Positions 29,255 to 38,030 are shown, numbered from the stretch's first letter. The stretch is DNA of 64,000 nt from Vogesella sp. LIG4 (GCF_900090205.1 NZ_LT607802.1:160722-224721), one strand, 5' to 3'. Translations and numbers: made by a program. The notes: a model not told the origin generated them from the letters alone.

Positions 29255-30994
29255 ATTTCCCCTTTTAACATGCGCGACTTGCAGCACTACCAGCGTCTGT
29301 ACGCAGCCCGTCACGGGCAAAGCGGCAACGCACGGCTGGATGAACTCAGCCAGGCACTCAACTGCAGCCCCCGCCATTGCCGGCAGATATTGCAAAGGTT
29401 GGCCGCACACGGCTGGCTGCAGTGGCAGCCCGGGCGCGGTCGCGGGCATACCTCCACCCTCACCCTGCTGGCGCACCCGGCCACGCTGGAGCACGACGCC
29501 ATCCAGCAGCAACTGGCCCGCGGCGAGCTGGAGCAAGTGCTGCAGAATCTCACCCCCGCCAGCCGCCAGCGCCTGCGCGAGGTGATCCCCAGCTACCTGG
29601 GCCTGCATGGCGGCAGCAGCCAGCGGCTGCGGCTGCCGTTCTACCGCCCGCTGCACAGCCTGGACCCGGCGCAGATCAATCGCCGCACCGAATGCCATCT
29701 GGTACGCCAGCTGTTTGACGGACTGACACGGTTCAACCCGCAGCAGCAGCGCATCGAACCCGCGCTGGCGCATCACTGGCAGGCCGACGACAGCCTGCAG
29801 CAGTGGCGCTTCTTCCTTCGCCCCGGCGTGGTGTTCCACCATGGCCGCCCGCTGGAAGGCGAAGACGTACGCCAGACGCTGTACCGGCTGCGCGACGAGC
29901 CAGGGCCGTTCCAGCAGCTGTTCAGCCACCTGGTCGGCATCGAGCTGCCCGCAGCACACGAGGTCGTCATCCGGCTGCGGCAGCCGGATGCCCTGCTACC
30001 GCACCGCTTGGCCGACAGCTGCGCCAGCATTCTGCCGCGCGAACGTTGGCCACAAGCCGACTTCGCCCGCCTGCCCAGCGGCACCGGGGCGTTCCGGCTG
30101 ACGGTGAACAATGACTACCGTGCAACCTTGCAGGCGTTCGAGCGCCACTGGCGTGAGCGTGCCCTGCTGGATGAAGTGGATATCTGGGTGCTGCCCGAAC
30201 TGGACAGCCGCGCCAGGCTGGATGCGCGTATCAGCAGCGGCGGGGAGCTGCTGCCCAGCAAGCTGCGCCGTTCGCAGCTGGAGCCAGGCTGTTGCTTTGT
30301 GATGGTCAACCCGGCCAAGCCGGCCTTTGCCAGCCAGCAGCAACGGCAGGCTTGGCAGCAATGGCTGCATCCGGCGCACTGGCGGCGTGGCGAGCTGTAC
30401 GATGCGGTTGGCCAGCTGATCATGCACGACATCGCCCACGGCCTACTGCCAGGCTGGCAACAGCTGCCCGCTGCCCACCACAGCTCGCCGCCTGAGCTGC
30501 CCGCCAGCCTGCACCTCGTCACCTACCAGTTGCCCAGCAATCTGGCCGAGGCCCGGCAACTGGCCACCCGCCTGGCTGCGGCCGGCTGCCGGCTGGAAAT
30601 CACCGTGCTGCCCTACCCCGAATTCGCCCAGGGCCGCTGGCGGGCGCATGCCGATCTGATGCTCTGCGGCGAGGTATGCCATGACGATGTGGATTTCAGC
30701 CTGTACCAGTGGCTGAGCAGCGAGCACATCTTCCAGCCGTGGCTGCCTGCGGCACTACGGCAGCAACTTGATACCGCCTTGCGCGATCTGGCCGCCGAAG
30801 CCGATGCCAGCCGGCGCATGGCCGGCTACCAGGCCACCGCCAGCATGCTGCTGGCCGACGGCGGCATCCTGCCCTTGTCGCACTACACGCTGCACCTGGA
30901 CTTTGACCCGGCGCTGCAGGGCATCGAGCTGTCACAGTGCGGCTGGATGGATTTTCGCAGCCTGTGGCTGCTGCCCGCCGACAGTCAGGCCTGA
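29246..30994 (+). CDS. SgrR-family regulator/solute-binding fusion
   Basis: The 582-residue protein combines an N-terminal winged HTH of SgrR type (about 10-115; QALNCSPRHCRQILQRLAAHGWLQW) with a C-terminal extracellular-solute-binding-like domain (SBP_bac_5, about 165-560; RRTECHLVRQLFDGLTRF). It lacks a signal peptide, so it is a cytosolic ligand-sensing regulator. SgrR of E. coli activates the sRNA SgrS under glucose-phosphate stress, but family members also sit with oligopeptide or iron genes, so the ligand is open. Its last ten bases overlap the convergent hydroxyacid dehydrogenase gene. Confidence 0.82.
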   Translation: MNIISPFNMRDLQHYQRLYAARHGQSGNARLDELSQALNCSPRHCRQILQRLAAHGWLQWQPGRGRGHTSTLTLLAHPATLEHDAIQQQLARGELEQVLQNLTPASRQRLREVIPSYLGLHGGSSQRLRLPFYRPLHSLDPAQINRRTECHLVRQLFDGLTRFNPQQQRIEPALAHHWQADDSLQQWRFFLRPGVVFHHGRPLEGEDVRQTLYRLRDEPGPFQQLFSHLVGIELPAAHEVVIRLRQPDALLPHRLADSCASILPRERWPQADFARLPSGTGAFRLTVNNDYRATLQAFERHWRERALLDEVDIWVLPELDSRARLDARISSGGELLPSKLRRSQLEPGCCFVMVNPAKPAFASQQQRQAWQQWLHPAHWRRGELYDAVGQLIMHDIAHGLLPGWQQLPAAHHSSPPELPASLHLVTYQLPSNLAEARQLATRLAAAGCRLEITVLPYPEFAQGRWRAHADLMLCGEVCHDDVDFSLYQWLSSEHIFQPWLPAALRQQLDTALRDLAAEADASRRMAGYQATASMLLADGGILPLSHYTLHLDFDPALQGIELSQCGWMDFRSLWLLPADSQA

Positions 30995-32103
30995 GCCTCC
31001 GTCCACAACAGCTGCCGGTCGATATCCGCCAGCGTGCGGCAACCGGTCAGCGCCATTGCCACTTCCAGTTCTTCCTGCAGGATGCGCAGCAGATGCGCCA
31101 CGCCCAGCGCGCCGGCGGTGGCCAGCGCGTGGATGTATGGCCGGCCGATCAGCACCGCGCTGGCCCCCAGCGCCAGCGCCTTGAGGATGTCGCTGCCGCG
31201 GCGCACGCCGCCGTCCAGCAGCAGCGGCACGCGCCCGGCCACGGTGGTGGCTACCGCCGGCAGCGCGTCCAGGCTGGCCGGCACGCTGTCCAGCACCCGG
31301 CCGCCATGGTTGGAGACGATCAGCCCGTCCACGCCGCAGTCGATGGCGCGCAGCGCATCGCGCGCGCCCTGCACGCCCTTGAGCAGCAGCGGCAGGCGCG
31401 TCTGCTGCCGCAGCCAGGCCAGATCCTGCCAGCCGGGCGCCTGCGCCATGAGGCCGTCGAACACCATGCTGCCACCGGCGGCAACTGCCGGAGGCGTCTG
31501 CGCATAGCCGGCCAGGTTGGCCGCAAACACCCCGGGTGGCAGCTGGAAGCCGGCGCGCTGCTCGGCATTGCGCACCCCAGCCAGCGGCGCATCCACCGTC
31601 AACACCAGCGCGCGGTAGCCGGCGGCCTCGGCACGACGCACCAGGTCCAGCACTACCTCGCGCTGTGGCTGCCAGTACAGCTGGAACCACAGCGGGCCGC
31701 TGGCGGCGGCGGCGATGTCTTCCAGCGGCGTGCTGGCCAGGGTGCTGACCAGCATGCTGCTGCCCACTTCGCAGGCGGCGTAGGCTGCAGCACGTTCGCC
31801 GTCGGCATGCACCAGCTTCTGGTACGCCACCGGCGCCAGCAGCAGCGGGTGGCTAAGCTGCAGGCCGAACAGCTCGCTGCGGCAGTGGCCGCCGCGCACG
31901 TCGGCCAGCACGCTGGTCTGCAACTGATGGCGCGCAAATGCCGCAAGGTTGGCCGCATGGCTCAGTTCGTCGGCGGCAGCGCTATCGACATAGGCGCGCG
32001 CGTTGGCTGTCATGTGGCGGGCGGCGTAGCGCTGGTAGTCGGCAGCGCTGACCAGATCCTGGGGCAAGTCTCGGAGCGGGGGCAGGCAGGCAGTCATGTG
32101 CAT
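30985..32103 (-). CDS. FMN-dependent alpha-hydroxyacid dehydrogenase/oxidase
   Basis: The 372-residue protein belongs to the LldD/glycolate oxidase/lactate oxidase TIM-barrel family. FMN and catalytic residues are visible: APVAYQKLVH near the start of the barrel, LVLTVDAPLAGVRN, the Lys of LLLKGV, the catalytic His of VSNHGGRVLD and the Arg of DGGVRRGSD. Its true substrate (L-lactate, glycolate or another 2-hydroxyacid) cannot be set; it lacks an LldP or LldR neighbour. A Fur-box-like site lies 35 bases upstream, suggesting iron control. Two repeat copies lie inside. Confidence 0.88.
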   Translation of the reverse strand: MHMTACLPPLRDLPQDLVSAADYQRYAARHMTANARAYVDSAAADELSHAANLAAFARHQLQTSVLADVRGGHCRSELFGLQLSHPLLLAPVAYQKLVHADGERAAAYAACEVGSSMLVSTLASTPLEDIAAAASGPLWFQLYWQPQREVVLDLVRRAEAAGYRALVLTVDAPLAGVRNAEQRAGFQLPPGVFAANLAGYAQTPPAVAAGGSMVFDGLMAQAPGWQDLAWLRQQTRLPLLLKGVQGARDALRAIDCGVDGLIVSNHGGRVLDSVPASLDALPAVATTVAGRVPLLLDGGVRRGSDILKALALGASAVLIGRPYIHALATAGALGVAHLLRILQEELEVAMALTGCRTLADIDRQLLWTEAQA

Positions 32104-32137
32104 GGGGAGCCGGGCAAAACCGGCACCCTATACGTTT

Positions 32138-32152
32138 TGAGAATAATTATCA
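32138..32152. promoter_or_regulatory. Fur-box-like site upstream of the hydroxyacid dehydrogenase
   Basis: TGAGAATAATTATCA matches the 7-1-7 Fur consensus TGATAATNATTATCA at 13 of 14 defined positions. On the minus strand it overlaps a promoter-like TTGATA / TATAGG pair directly upstream of the gene starting at 32103. Nothing else in this GC-rich gap is AT-rich. Confidence 0.6.
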
Positions 32153-32159
32153 ATACCAC

Positions 32160-32537
32160 TCAGTCTCGTGCATGACGGAACAGGTTGATGGCGAACAGCA
32201 ACACCGCCAGCCCCACCAGCAGCGAGCCGACGCCGGCCAGCGGCTCGAACTGGTGATGCCCCATATAGATGGCGGCCACCGCGAACAGCATTACCGGCAG
32301 CCCCAGGTTGTACAGCCAGAACTGCGGCCAGGCCAGCCGGGAGCTGCCCAGCCGCGGGTAGTGGCGGAACAGCAGGCCGAACAGCGTCATCGATACCCAG
32401 CCCAGCAGGTTGAGGTGCGCATGCACCGGGAACAGCGCGTGATCGCCGGATGCCCCCATGTGAATGCCCAGAGCAACGCCCAACAGGAAGTACAGCGCGG
32501 CCAGGCGCAGCCACAGGCTGGCGGACAGAGTATTCAT
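32160..32537 (-). CDS. Small heme-copper-oxidase-I-like membrane protein
   Basis: The 125-residue protein from ATG 32537 (GGGAG seven bases upstream) has about four membrane helices. The segment GDHALFPVHAHLNLLGW resembles the helix carrying the low-spin-heme His in cbb3/NorB-type subunit I (compare [11 protein letters not shown] in CcoN of this window), with further His residues in RHYP and YMGHHQ. Such mini-COX1 proteins are widespread and mostly uncharacterised; a heme-binding or redox-sensing role is possible but unproven. It lies upstream of the Fur-box gene in the same direction. Confidence 0.7.
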   Translation of the reverse strand: MNTLSASLWLRLAALYFLLGVALGIHMGASGDHALFPVHAHLNLLGWVSMTLFGLLFRHYPRLGSSRLAWPQFWLYNLGLPVMLFAVAAIYMGHHQFEPLAGVGSLLVGLAVLLFAINLFRHARD

Positions 32538-32656
32538 GGTTTTCTCCCGGTTGCCGCCCGCCGCCCTGCCTCGCGTCGGCGGGCATGCAGGCACATGGCC
32601 TCACCATAGAACACCCGCGGCCGGACGCAAGCCGCCGGATGCAGGCTGGCTACGCA

Positions 32657-33412
32657 CTAGCCTTGCAGCACGTGGCCGTCACGGCAGTCGATCAGCCTGT
32701 CGATGGCCATGCCCGGCGGTATGCAGGCGAACTCGCCTGGTGCACTGATCAGCATCAGCCCGTGGTTGCCGGGGCGCGGGAACCACTTGTCGTCCGTCGT
32801 TACGTGGATATTGCCGACGCCGAAGCGCGCCAGCATCGGCAGGCTGTAGCTCCACACCGCGTAGCGCTGGATGCCGCTGCGGTACACCGGCTGGTAGCCG
32901 TAGGAGGTGATGCGCTGATCGACGCCTATCATGCGGAAGAAGGCGGTTTCGCGCTGCTGCTTGTCGCGGATCTGGGCCACGATGCGCGGCTGCACCTGCG
33001 CCCGCTGCGCCGCCGGGTAGCGGTACAGCATCTGCCCCAGGCGATCGCTGGTATCCATCATGCCTCCATGGAACACCACAATGGCGTACAGCCCCAGCTC
33101 ACGCTGGCTGGCGGCGGTGAACACATAGTTGGCGCAGGAGGAGTTGCAGTAGCGCGGCACGCTGACCGCCAGGCGGTGGGCAAACACCCATTTGCCCAGT
33201 TCCAGCCCCTGCTCGAACATGCCGCCTTCGCTTGTAATCACCAGCGTGCCCGGCTTGGGCTGCATGCGCTCGTACAGCGCGAACAGGCGCTGGTTGGCCT
33301 CTTCGCTCAGCTCGCCGTTGTAGATCAGCGCATTGCCCGACAGGGAAAGTTCGACCGTAGCTGCCGCCGCCCAGGCGGGCAGCAGCAGCGCGGCCAGCAA
33401 TGCATGCTTCAT
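32657..33412 (-). CDS. Exported ClpP/crotonase-fold-like protein of unknown function
   Basis: The 251-residue product has a clear Sec signal peptide (MKHALLAALLLPAWAAA, cleavage probably before TVEL). The mature part carries TLVITSEGGMFEQGLELGKW and VPRYCNSSCANYVFTAA, resembling the glycine-rich and serine-containing segments of ClpP/SppA-like crotonase folds, with His in VFHGGMMD. Peptidase activity is plausible but unproven, since I cannot place a full Ser-His-Asp set. It lies between the mini-COX1 gene and tnaA, all on the minus strand. Confidence 0.65.
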   Translation of the reverse strand: MKHALLAALLLPAWAAAATVELSLSGNALIYNGELSEEANQRLFALYERMQPKPGTLVITSEGGMFEQGLELGKWVFAHRLAVSVPRYCNSSCANYVFTAASQRELGLYAIVVFHGGMMDTSDRLGQMLYRYPAAQRAQVQPRIVAQIRDKQQRETAFFRMIGVDQRITSYGYQPVYRSGIQRYAVWSYSLPMLARFGVGNIHVTTDDKWFPRPGNHGLMLISAPGEFACIPPGMAIDRLIDCRDGHVLQG

Positions 33413-33449
33413 CGCACCCCCGGCTGGCGTGCGCCACTGCCTTGTCGTC

Positions 33450-34838
33450 TTATACCGGCTTCAGCCGCGCGGTGAAGTGCCGCAGCAGCGGCGGCTCATA
33501 TTCGAAAGTGAGGCCGCGGATGCTGCCGGCACGCTCCCGGATGTCGATCAGGCAGTCGGCGATGTAGTCCATGTGGTCGTTGGTGTACACCCGGCGCGGA
33601 ATGGTCAGCCGCAGCAGCTCGAACGGTGACGGCTCCTGCTCGCCGCTTGCCGGGTTGCGCCCCAGCAGCAGTGAGCCGATTTCCACGCCACGGATGCCAC
33701 CTTCGATATATAGCTCGCAGGCCAGCGCGTGGGCAGGGAATTGCTGCGCCGGGATGTGTGGCAGCAGCTTGCGGGCATCCACGAACACCGCATGGCCGCC
33801 GGTGGGCGTCTGAATGGGAATGCCGGCTGCGGCCAACCTATCACCCAGGTAGGCCACCTGGCCGATGCGGTAAGCCAGGTGGCCCTCATCCATGCCTTCC
33901 TTGAGGCCGATGGCCAGCGCCGCCATGTCGCGGCCGGCCAGGCCGCCGTAGGTGATGAAGCCTTCCATCGCCACGCAGCGCACCTGCACACGGCGGAACA
34001 GCGCCTCGTCATCCTTGAAGCAGCACAGCCCGCCGATGTTCACCAGCGCGTCCTTCTTCGCCGACATGGTGAACATGTCGCCGTGGCTGAACATCTCGCG
34101 CACGATGTCGGCCACGCTCATGGCAGCGTAGTCCGGGTCGCGCTGCTGGATGAACCAGGCGTTCTCGGCAAAGCGCGCCGCATCGATGACTACCGGAATG
34201 CCATGCTTGCGTGCCAGCGCGGCAGATTCGCGGATGCTGTGCATGCTCACCGGCTGGCCGCCGGCGCTGTTGCAGGTAACGGTGATGATCAGCCCGGCCA
34301 CGTTGGCCGCACCCACTTGCTCGATGGTGGCGGCCAGCCGCGGCAGGTCGAAATCGCCCTTCCAGTCGTAGGGCGTGGTGGTATCCAGCGCCTTGTCGGT
34401 CAGCACATTGATGGCGCGGGCGCCGGCGATCTCCACGTGCGCCTTGGTGGTGTCGAAGTGGTAGTTGGAGAGGAATACCGGGCTGTCCCCCTGGCAGCGC
34501 TTGACCAGCTCCGGGAACAGAATCTGCTCGGCGCCGCGCCCCTGGTGGGTGGGCAGGGTGTGCCGGTAGCCGAACACCTCCTGCACCGTATCGGCCAGCT
34601 GGTAGAAGTTGCGGCTGCCGGCATAGGCCTCGTCGCCGCTCATGATGCCGGCCCACTGCCGGTCGGACATGGCGCCGGTGCCGCTGTCGGTGAGCAGGTC
34701 GATATAGACGTCCTCGCCACGCAGCAGGAAGGGGTTCCAGCCGGCGGTTTCCAGGGCCTGGCGGCGGTAGTCGCCGCTGGTCTGCTTGATCGGCTCTACC
34801 ATTTTGATGCGGAACGGTTCGGGGATGCGACGTGCCAT
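33450..34838 (-). CDS. tnaA: Tryptophanase
   Basis: TnaA is a PLP enzyme that splits tryptophan to indole, pyruvate and ammonia. The 462-residue product from ATG 34838 (AAGGAG upstream) follows tryptophanase rather than tyrosine phenol-lyase: [41 protein letters not shown] and [20 protein letters not shown]. The PLP lysine is in [13 protein letters not shown]. An upstream TnaC-type leader peptide supports the name strongly. No TnaB permease follows; the next gene downstream encodes an exported protein. Two repeat copies lie inside. Confidence 0.95.
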   Translation of the reverse strand: MARRIPEPFRIKMVEPIKQTSGDYRRQALETAGWNPFLLRGEDVYIDLLTDSGTGAMSDRQWAGIMSGDEAYAGSRNFYQLADTVQEVFGYRHTLPTHQGRGAEQILFPELVKRCQGDSPVFLSNYHFDTTKAHVEIAGARAINVLTDKALDTTTPYDWKGDFDLPRLAATIEQVGAANVAGLIITVTCNSAGGQPVSMHSIRESAALARKHGIPVVIDAARFAENAWFIQQRDPDYAAMSVADIVREMFSHGDMFTMSAKKDALVNIGGLCCFKDDEALFRRVQVRCVAMEGFITYGGLAGRDMAALAIGLKEGMDEGHLAYRIGQVAYLGDRLAAAGIPIQTPTGGHAVFVDARKLLPHIPAQQFPAHALACELYIEGGIRGVEIGSLLLGRNPASGEQEPSPFELLRLTIPRRVYTNDHMDYIADCLIDIRERAGSIRGLTFEYEPPLLRHFTARLKPV

Positions 34839-34992
34839 GTGATGCTCCTTGGCCCGCAGCAGGCGCACGCCTGCGGCGCAGGCTCGCGGCAAATAGCGGG
34901 CAGGCGCAGGGCGTGGCGATGCCACGGGCGATATTCAGTTCAGTTGTGCGTATGGGAAAAACAGGGGCGCAGCCGGGCGGCTGCCGGGAGCA
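34839..34992 (-). promoter_or_regulatory. tnaC-tnaA spacer (probable Rho-dependent attenuation region)
   Basis: The 154 transcribed bases between the leader-peptide stop and tnaA are C-rich on the RNA strand near the start and contain no intrinsic terminator. In E. coli and Proteus, Rho acts in the equivalent spacer when the ribosome releases TnaC. A similar mechanism is expected here but rests on analogy. Confidence 0.5.
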
Positions 34993-35097
34993 TCAGGCGC
35001 GGGGGAAATCGTAGGTCAGCACAATATCGAGGTTGTACCAGTGGGACTGCGTCAGGCTGGCACCCCAGCTTGCCGCAGCGCAGACAAGCAGATTCAT
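34993..35097 (-). CDS. tnaC: TnaC-type tryptophan-sensing leader peptide
   Basis: A 34-codon ORF (ATG 35097, stop TGA 34995-34993) with GGAG six bases upstream precedes tnaA. The peptide contains W20-Y21-N22-L23-D24 and P32-R33-A34. E. coli TnaC has W12-F-N-I-D16 and P24, so the Trp-to-Asp (+4) and Trp-to-Pro (+12) spacings are identical; the Proteus vulgaris leader, as I recall it, is also 34 residues with Trp20, Asp24, Pro32 and two residues after the proline. In those systems free tryptophan makes the nascent peptide stall its ribosome, masking Rho sites and inducing tnaA. The gene is short and easily missed. Confidence 0.88.
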   Translation of the reverse strand: MNLLVCAAASWGASLTQSHWYNLDIVLTYDFPRA

Positions 35098-35189
35098 GAT
35101 GGTCTCCGTTGCGAAGGCCTGTGCATTACAGGCGCAACGAGACTATGCCGCGCCAAGGTTGGCCGCAAGCGTTAACGGCAACATGCTTG

Positions 35190-35615
35190 TCAACGATCAA
35201 TTCGCGTGGTCATCAGGATGGAAGTGGTGGTGCGTTCCACCCCGTCCAGCGCGCCGATACGGTCCACCAGCGCATCCAGCGCCGCCACCGTCTGCGCCTC
35301 CAGCAGCACGATGAAATCGTAGATGCCGCTGACCGAATGCAGGGTGCGCACCTGCGGCAGCGGTCGCAGCGCGCTTTCTATCGCCGGCGTCTTCTTGGGC
35401 ACCGCGGTGATCATCACCATCGCCCGCACCTGGCCGGCATCGTGTTCGGCACTGGTGCGCACGGTGTAGCCGAGCACCACCCGCTCGCGCTCCAGGCGCT
35501 CGATGCGGCTCTGCACCGTGGTGCGCGACAAGCCCAGCTGGCGCGCCAGCTCGGCAGTGGTGGCGCGCGCGTTCTCGCGCAGCAGGGCAAGCAGGCGCTG
35601 GTCGATCTGGTCCAT
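35190..35615 (-). CDS. Lrp/AsnC-family transcriptional regulator
   Basis: The 141-residue protein from ATG 35615 (MDQIDQRLLALLRENARATT) has an N-terminal HTH (AELARQLGLSRTTVQSRIER) and a RAM domain (VSGIYDFIVLLEAQTVAALD). It lies 92 bases upstream of tnaC on the same strand and is divergent from the PYROXD2-like gene. It could control either neighbour; Lrp-type proteins respond to amino acids, so a link to tryptophan catabolism is possible but unproven. Confidence 0.87.
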   Translation of the reverse strand: MDQIDQRLLALLRENARATTAELARQLGLSRTTVQSRIERLERERVVLGYTVRTSAEHDAGQVRAMVMITAVPKKTPAIESALRPLPQVRTLHSVSGIYDFIVLLEAQTVAALDALVDRIGALDGVERTTTSILMTTRIDR

Positions 35616-35733
35616 TCGATTTGCCGATTGTTTCGTCACAATGCGCAAAAATATCCGCCATTTCGTCGGCATGCGCAATGCATTCTGCCGACGCGCCACC
35701 GACAATGAGTCATCCCACACAAGGAGGCGACAG

Positions 35734-37323
35734 ATGCGAGACGTCATCATCATCGGCGGCGGCCACAACGGCCTGGTATGTGCCCACTACCTGGCCCGGG
35801 CCGGGCTGAAAGTCACGGTGCTGGAACAGCGCCATGTTGTCGGCGGCGCGGCGGTCACCGAGGAATTCCACCCCGGCTTTCGCAACTCGGTAGCCGCCTA
35901 CACCGTGTCGCTGCTCAACCCCAAGGTGATACAGGATATGGAGCTGGCCAAACACGGCCTGCACGTGGTGGAGCGCCCGCTGTCCAACTTCCTGCCGCTG
36001 GATGACGGCCAGTACCTGAAAATCGGCGGCGGCAAAACTTACGCCGAGGTGGCCAGGTTCTCGCGCCGCGACGCCGAGCGGCTGGACGCCTACTCGCAGC
36101 AGCTGGAAGTGGCCGCCGACGTGCTGCGCGAACTGCTGCTGCAAACCCCGCCCAACCGCGTGCAGGGCGGCTGGTTGGCCGCATTGCCGGAGCTGCTGAA
36201 AGCAGCAAAGCTGGGCAACCGCATGCGCAAGCTGGGCATAAACGCCGAGCGCGACCTGCTGGACCTGTTCACCAAATCGGCCGGCGACTATCTGGACGGC
36301 TGGTTCGAAAGCGACCCGATCAAGGCGGCATTCGGCTTCGACAGCATCGTCGGCAACTACGCCAGCCCCTACACCCCCGGCTCGGCCTACGTGCTGCTCC
36401 ATCATGTATTCGGCGAAGTGAACGGCAAGAAGAACACCTGGGGCCACGCCATCGGCGGCATGGGCGCCATCACCCAGGCGATGGCCAAATCCGCCACCGC
36501 GCGCGGGGTGGAGATCCGCACCAAGACCGCGGTCAGCGAGGTGCTGCTGGACAAGGGCCGTGCCGTGGGCGTGGTGACCAGCGCCGGCGAGCGGCTGGAT
36601 GCGCGCGTGGTAGTGTCCAACCTCAACCCGCGCCTGCTGTATACCAGGCTGGTGGACCCGGGCGCCCTGCCCGCCGAATTCCTGCGCCGCATGGAAGGCT
36701 GGCGCTGCGGCTCCGGCACCTTCCGCATGAATGTGGCGCTGTCCGAGCTGCCCGACTTCAGCTGCCTGCCGGGCAAGGCGCAGGCCGAGCATCACGCCAG
36801 CGGCATCATCATCGCCCCCAGCCTGGGCTATATGGAGCGCGCCTACCACGACGCCCGCGCCCACGGCTGGTCGCGCGACCCCATCGTGGAGGTGCTGATC
36901 CCGTCCACGCTGGATAGCAGCCTGGCGCCGCCCGGCCAGCACGTGGCCAGCCTGTTCTGCCAGCACGTGGCGCCACAGCTGCCGGATGGCGCCAGCTGGG
37001 ACGACCACCGCGATACGGTGGCCGACCTGATGATAGACACCGTCAACCGCTACGCACCCAACTTCAAGGCATCAGTGCTGGGGCGGCAGATCATGAGCCC
37101 GCTGGACCTGGAGCGCACCTTCGGCCTGATCGGTGGCGACATCTTCCACGGCGCGCTGGGGCTGGACCAGCTGTTCTCCGCCCGCCCGATGCTGGGCCAC
37201 GCCGACTACCGCGGGCCGATCCGCGGCCTGTACACCTGCGGCTCCGGCGCCCACCCCGGCGGCGGTGTTACCGGCGCACCGGGTCATAATGCGGCCCGCG
37301 AAATCCTGCGCGACCTAAAATAG
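35734..37323 (+). CDS. FAD-dependent oxidoreductase, PYROXD2/phytoene-desaturase-like
   Basis: The 529-residue protein from ATG 35734 (AAGGAGG six bases upstream) begins with the dinucleotide-binding motif IIIGGGHNGLVCAHYLARAG followed by VTVLEQRHVVGGAA, and ends with the family block GADIFHGA-like GGDIFHGALGLDQLFSARPM and GLYTCGSGAHPGGGVTG. This is the NAD(P)/FAD amine-oxidase-superfamily branch that includes mitochondrial PYROXD2; substrates are unknown. Carotenoid desaturation is unlikely since no crt genes are near. It is divergent from an Lrp regulator. A repeat copy lies at 36174-36183. Confidence 0.85.
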   Translation: MRDVIIIGGGHNGLVCAHYLARAGLKVTVLEQRHVVGGAAVTEEFHPGFRNSVAAYTVSLLNPKVIQDMELAKHGLHVVERPLSNFLPLDDGQYLKIGGGKTYAEVARFSRRDAERLDAYSQQLEVAADVLRELLLQTPPNRVQGGWLAALPELLKAAKLGNRMRKLGINAERDLLDLFTKSAGDYLDGWFESDPIKAAFGFDSIVGNYASPYTPGSAYVLLHHVFGEVNGKKNTWGHAIGGMGAITQAMAKSATARGVEIRTKTAVSEVLLDKGRAVGVVTSAGERLDARVVVSNLNPRLLYTRLVDPGALPAEFLRRMEGWRCGSGTFRMNVALSELPDFSCLPGKAQAEHHASGIIIAPSLGYMERAYHDARAHGWSRDPIVEVLIPSTLDSSLAPPGQHVASLFCQHVAPQLPDGASWDDHRDTVADLMIDTVNRYAPNFKASVLGRQIMSPLDLERTFGLIGGDIFHGALGLDQLFSARPMLGHADYRGPIRGLYTCGSGAHPGGGVTGAPGHNAAREILRDLK

Positions 37324-37335
37324 CTCCCCAAAGCA

Positions 37336-37364
37336 AAACGCCACGCATGCTACGTGGCGTTTGT
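37336..37364. terminator. Intrinsic terminator after the PYROXD2-like gene
   Basis: AAACGCCACG (37336-37345), loop CATGCTA, CGTGGCGTTT (37353-37362), then GTTTG; A-rich on the left, so possibly bidirectional. A repeat copy (37373-37382) follows immediately. Confidence 0.8.
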
Positions 37365-37400
37365 TTGGGTATGTTGGCCGCATGCAGCGGCCAGAGCGGC

Positions 37401-38030
37401 TCAGGAAGCGTCGGCAGCCTTGCTGCCGGGAGCGGCGCGCTTGCGGCTGCGCGGCTTGGCCGGCGCTGCGGCCTCGCTGCTGGCTGCCGCGGCGGCCTCG
37501 CTACCGTCGGTGGCCAGCGCCGGCACGATGACCGCCTCGCTCGCCTTGCCCGGTTCTGCCGGCTGCTCGGCGTCGGCACGCTTGTTGCCGCGCTTGCGAG
37601 CAGGCGCAGCAGCCACCGCATCGTTGCCACCCTCGGCAACTGCCGGCGTAGCGCCCGGCGCGGCAGCCTTCTTCGCCTTGCGCTTGCCCGCCGCGGCCAC
37701 CGGCTCCGCCGCATCGGCAGGCGCGGGTTCCGGCGCTGCGGCAGCGGCTGCCCCGCTTGCAGCCTGCTCCTCGTCCGGCAGCATCAGTTCCGGGTACATG
37801 CCGAACAGGCGCTCCATCAACTTGCTGCGGGTATCCATGTGATGTCCCAGCCGCCAGTCTTCCAGCAGCTGCATGGCAATCTTGAAGAAGGCGTAATCGA
37901 TCTCGTACAGGCGGGACAAGTCAAACGGCTTTCCCTGGTGCAGTGCAATCGCCAGCGATTTCAGCACCTCCAGCTGGCTATTGCAGTCGCCGTCATCCAG
38001 CAGTTTTTTCAAGCGCTTTGCAGCATTCAT
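37401..38030 (-). CDS. Protein with folded N-terminus and long Ala/Lys-rich tail
   Basis: The 209-residue product has an ordered N-terminal part (about 1-85, NAAKRLKKLLDDGDCNSQLE through LMERLFGMYPELMLPDEEQ) and a C-terminal half dominated by Ala, Pro, Lys and Arg with short basic clusters (GKRKAKKAA, ARKRGNKR, KPRSRKRAAP). The tail resembles AlgP/histone-H1-like or PHA-granule proteins and is probably disordered and nucleic-acid-binding. I do not recognise the N-terminal domain. Length and composition of the tail should vary between strains. Confidence 0.7.
   Translation of the reverse strand: MNAAKRLKKLLDDGDCNSQLEVLKSLAIALHQGKPFDLSRLYEIDYAFFKIAMQLLEDWRLGHHMDTRSKLMERLFGMYPELMLPDEEQAASGAAAAAAPEPAPADAAEPVAAAGKRKAKKAAAPGATPAVAEGGNDAVAAAPARKRGNKRADAEQPAEPGKASEAVIVPALATDGSEAAAAASSEAAAPAKPRSRKRAAPGSKAADAS

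Noticed and set aside
33450..34838. Tyrosine phenol-lyase as an alternative to tryptophanase.
   Set aside because: The diagnostic segments ([38 protein letters not shown]) follow tryptophanase, and a TnaC-type leader lies upstream.
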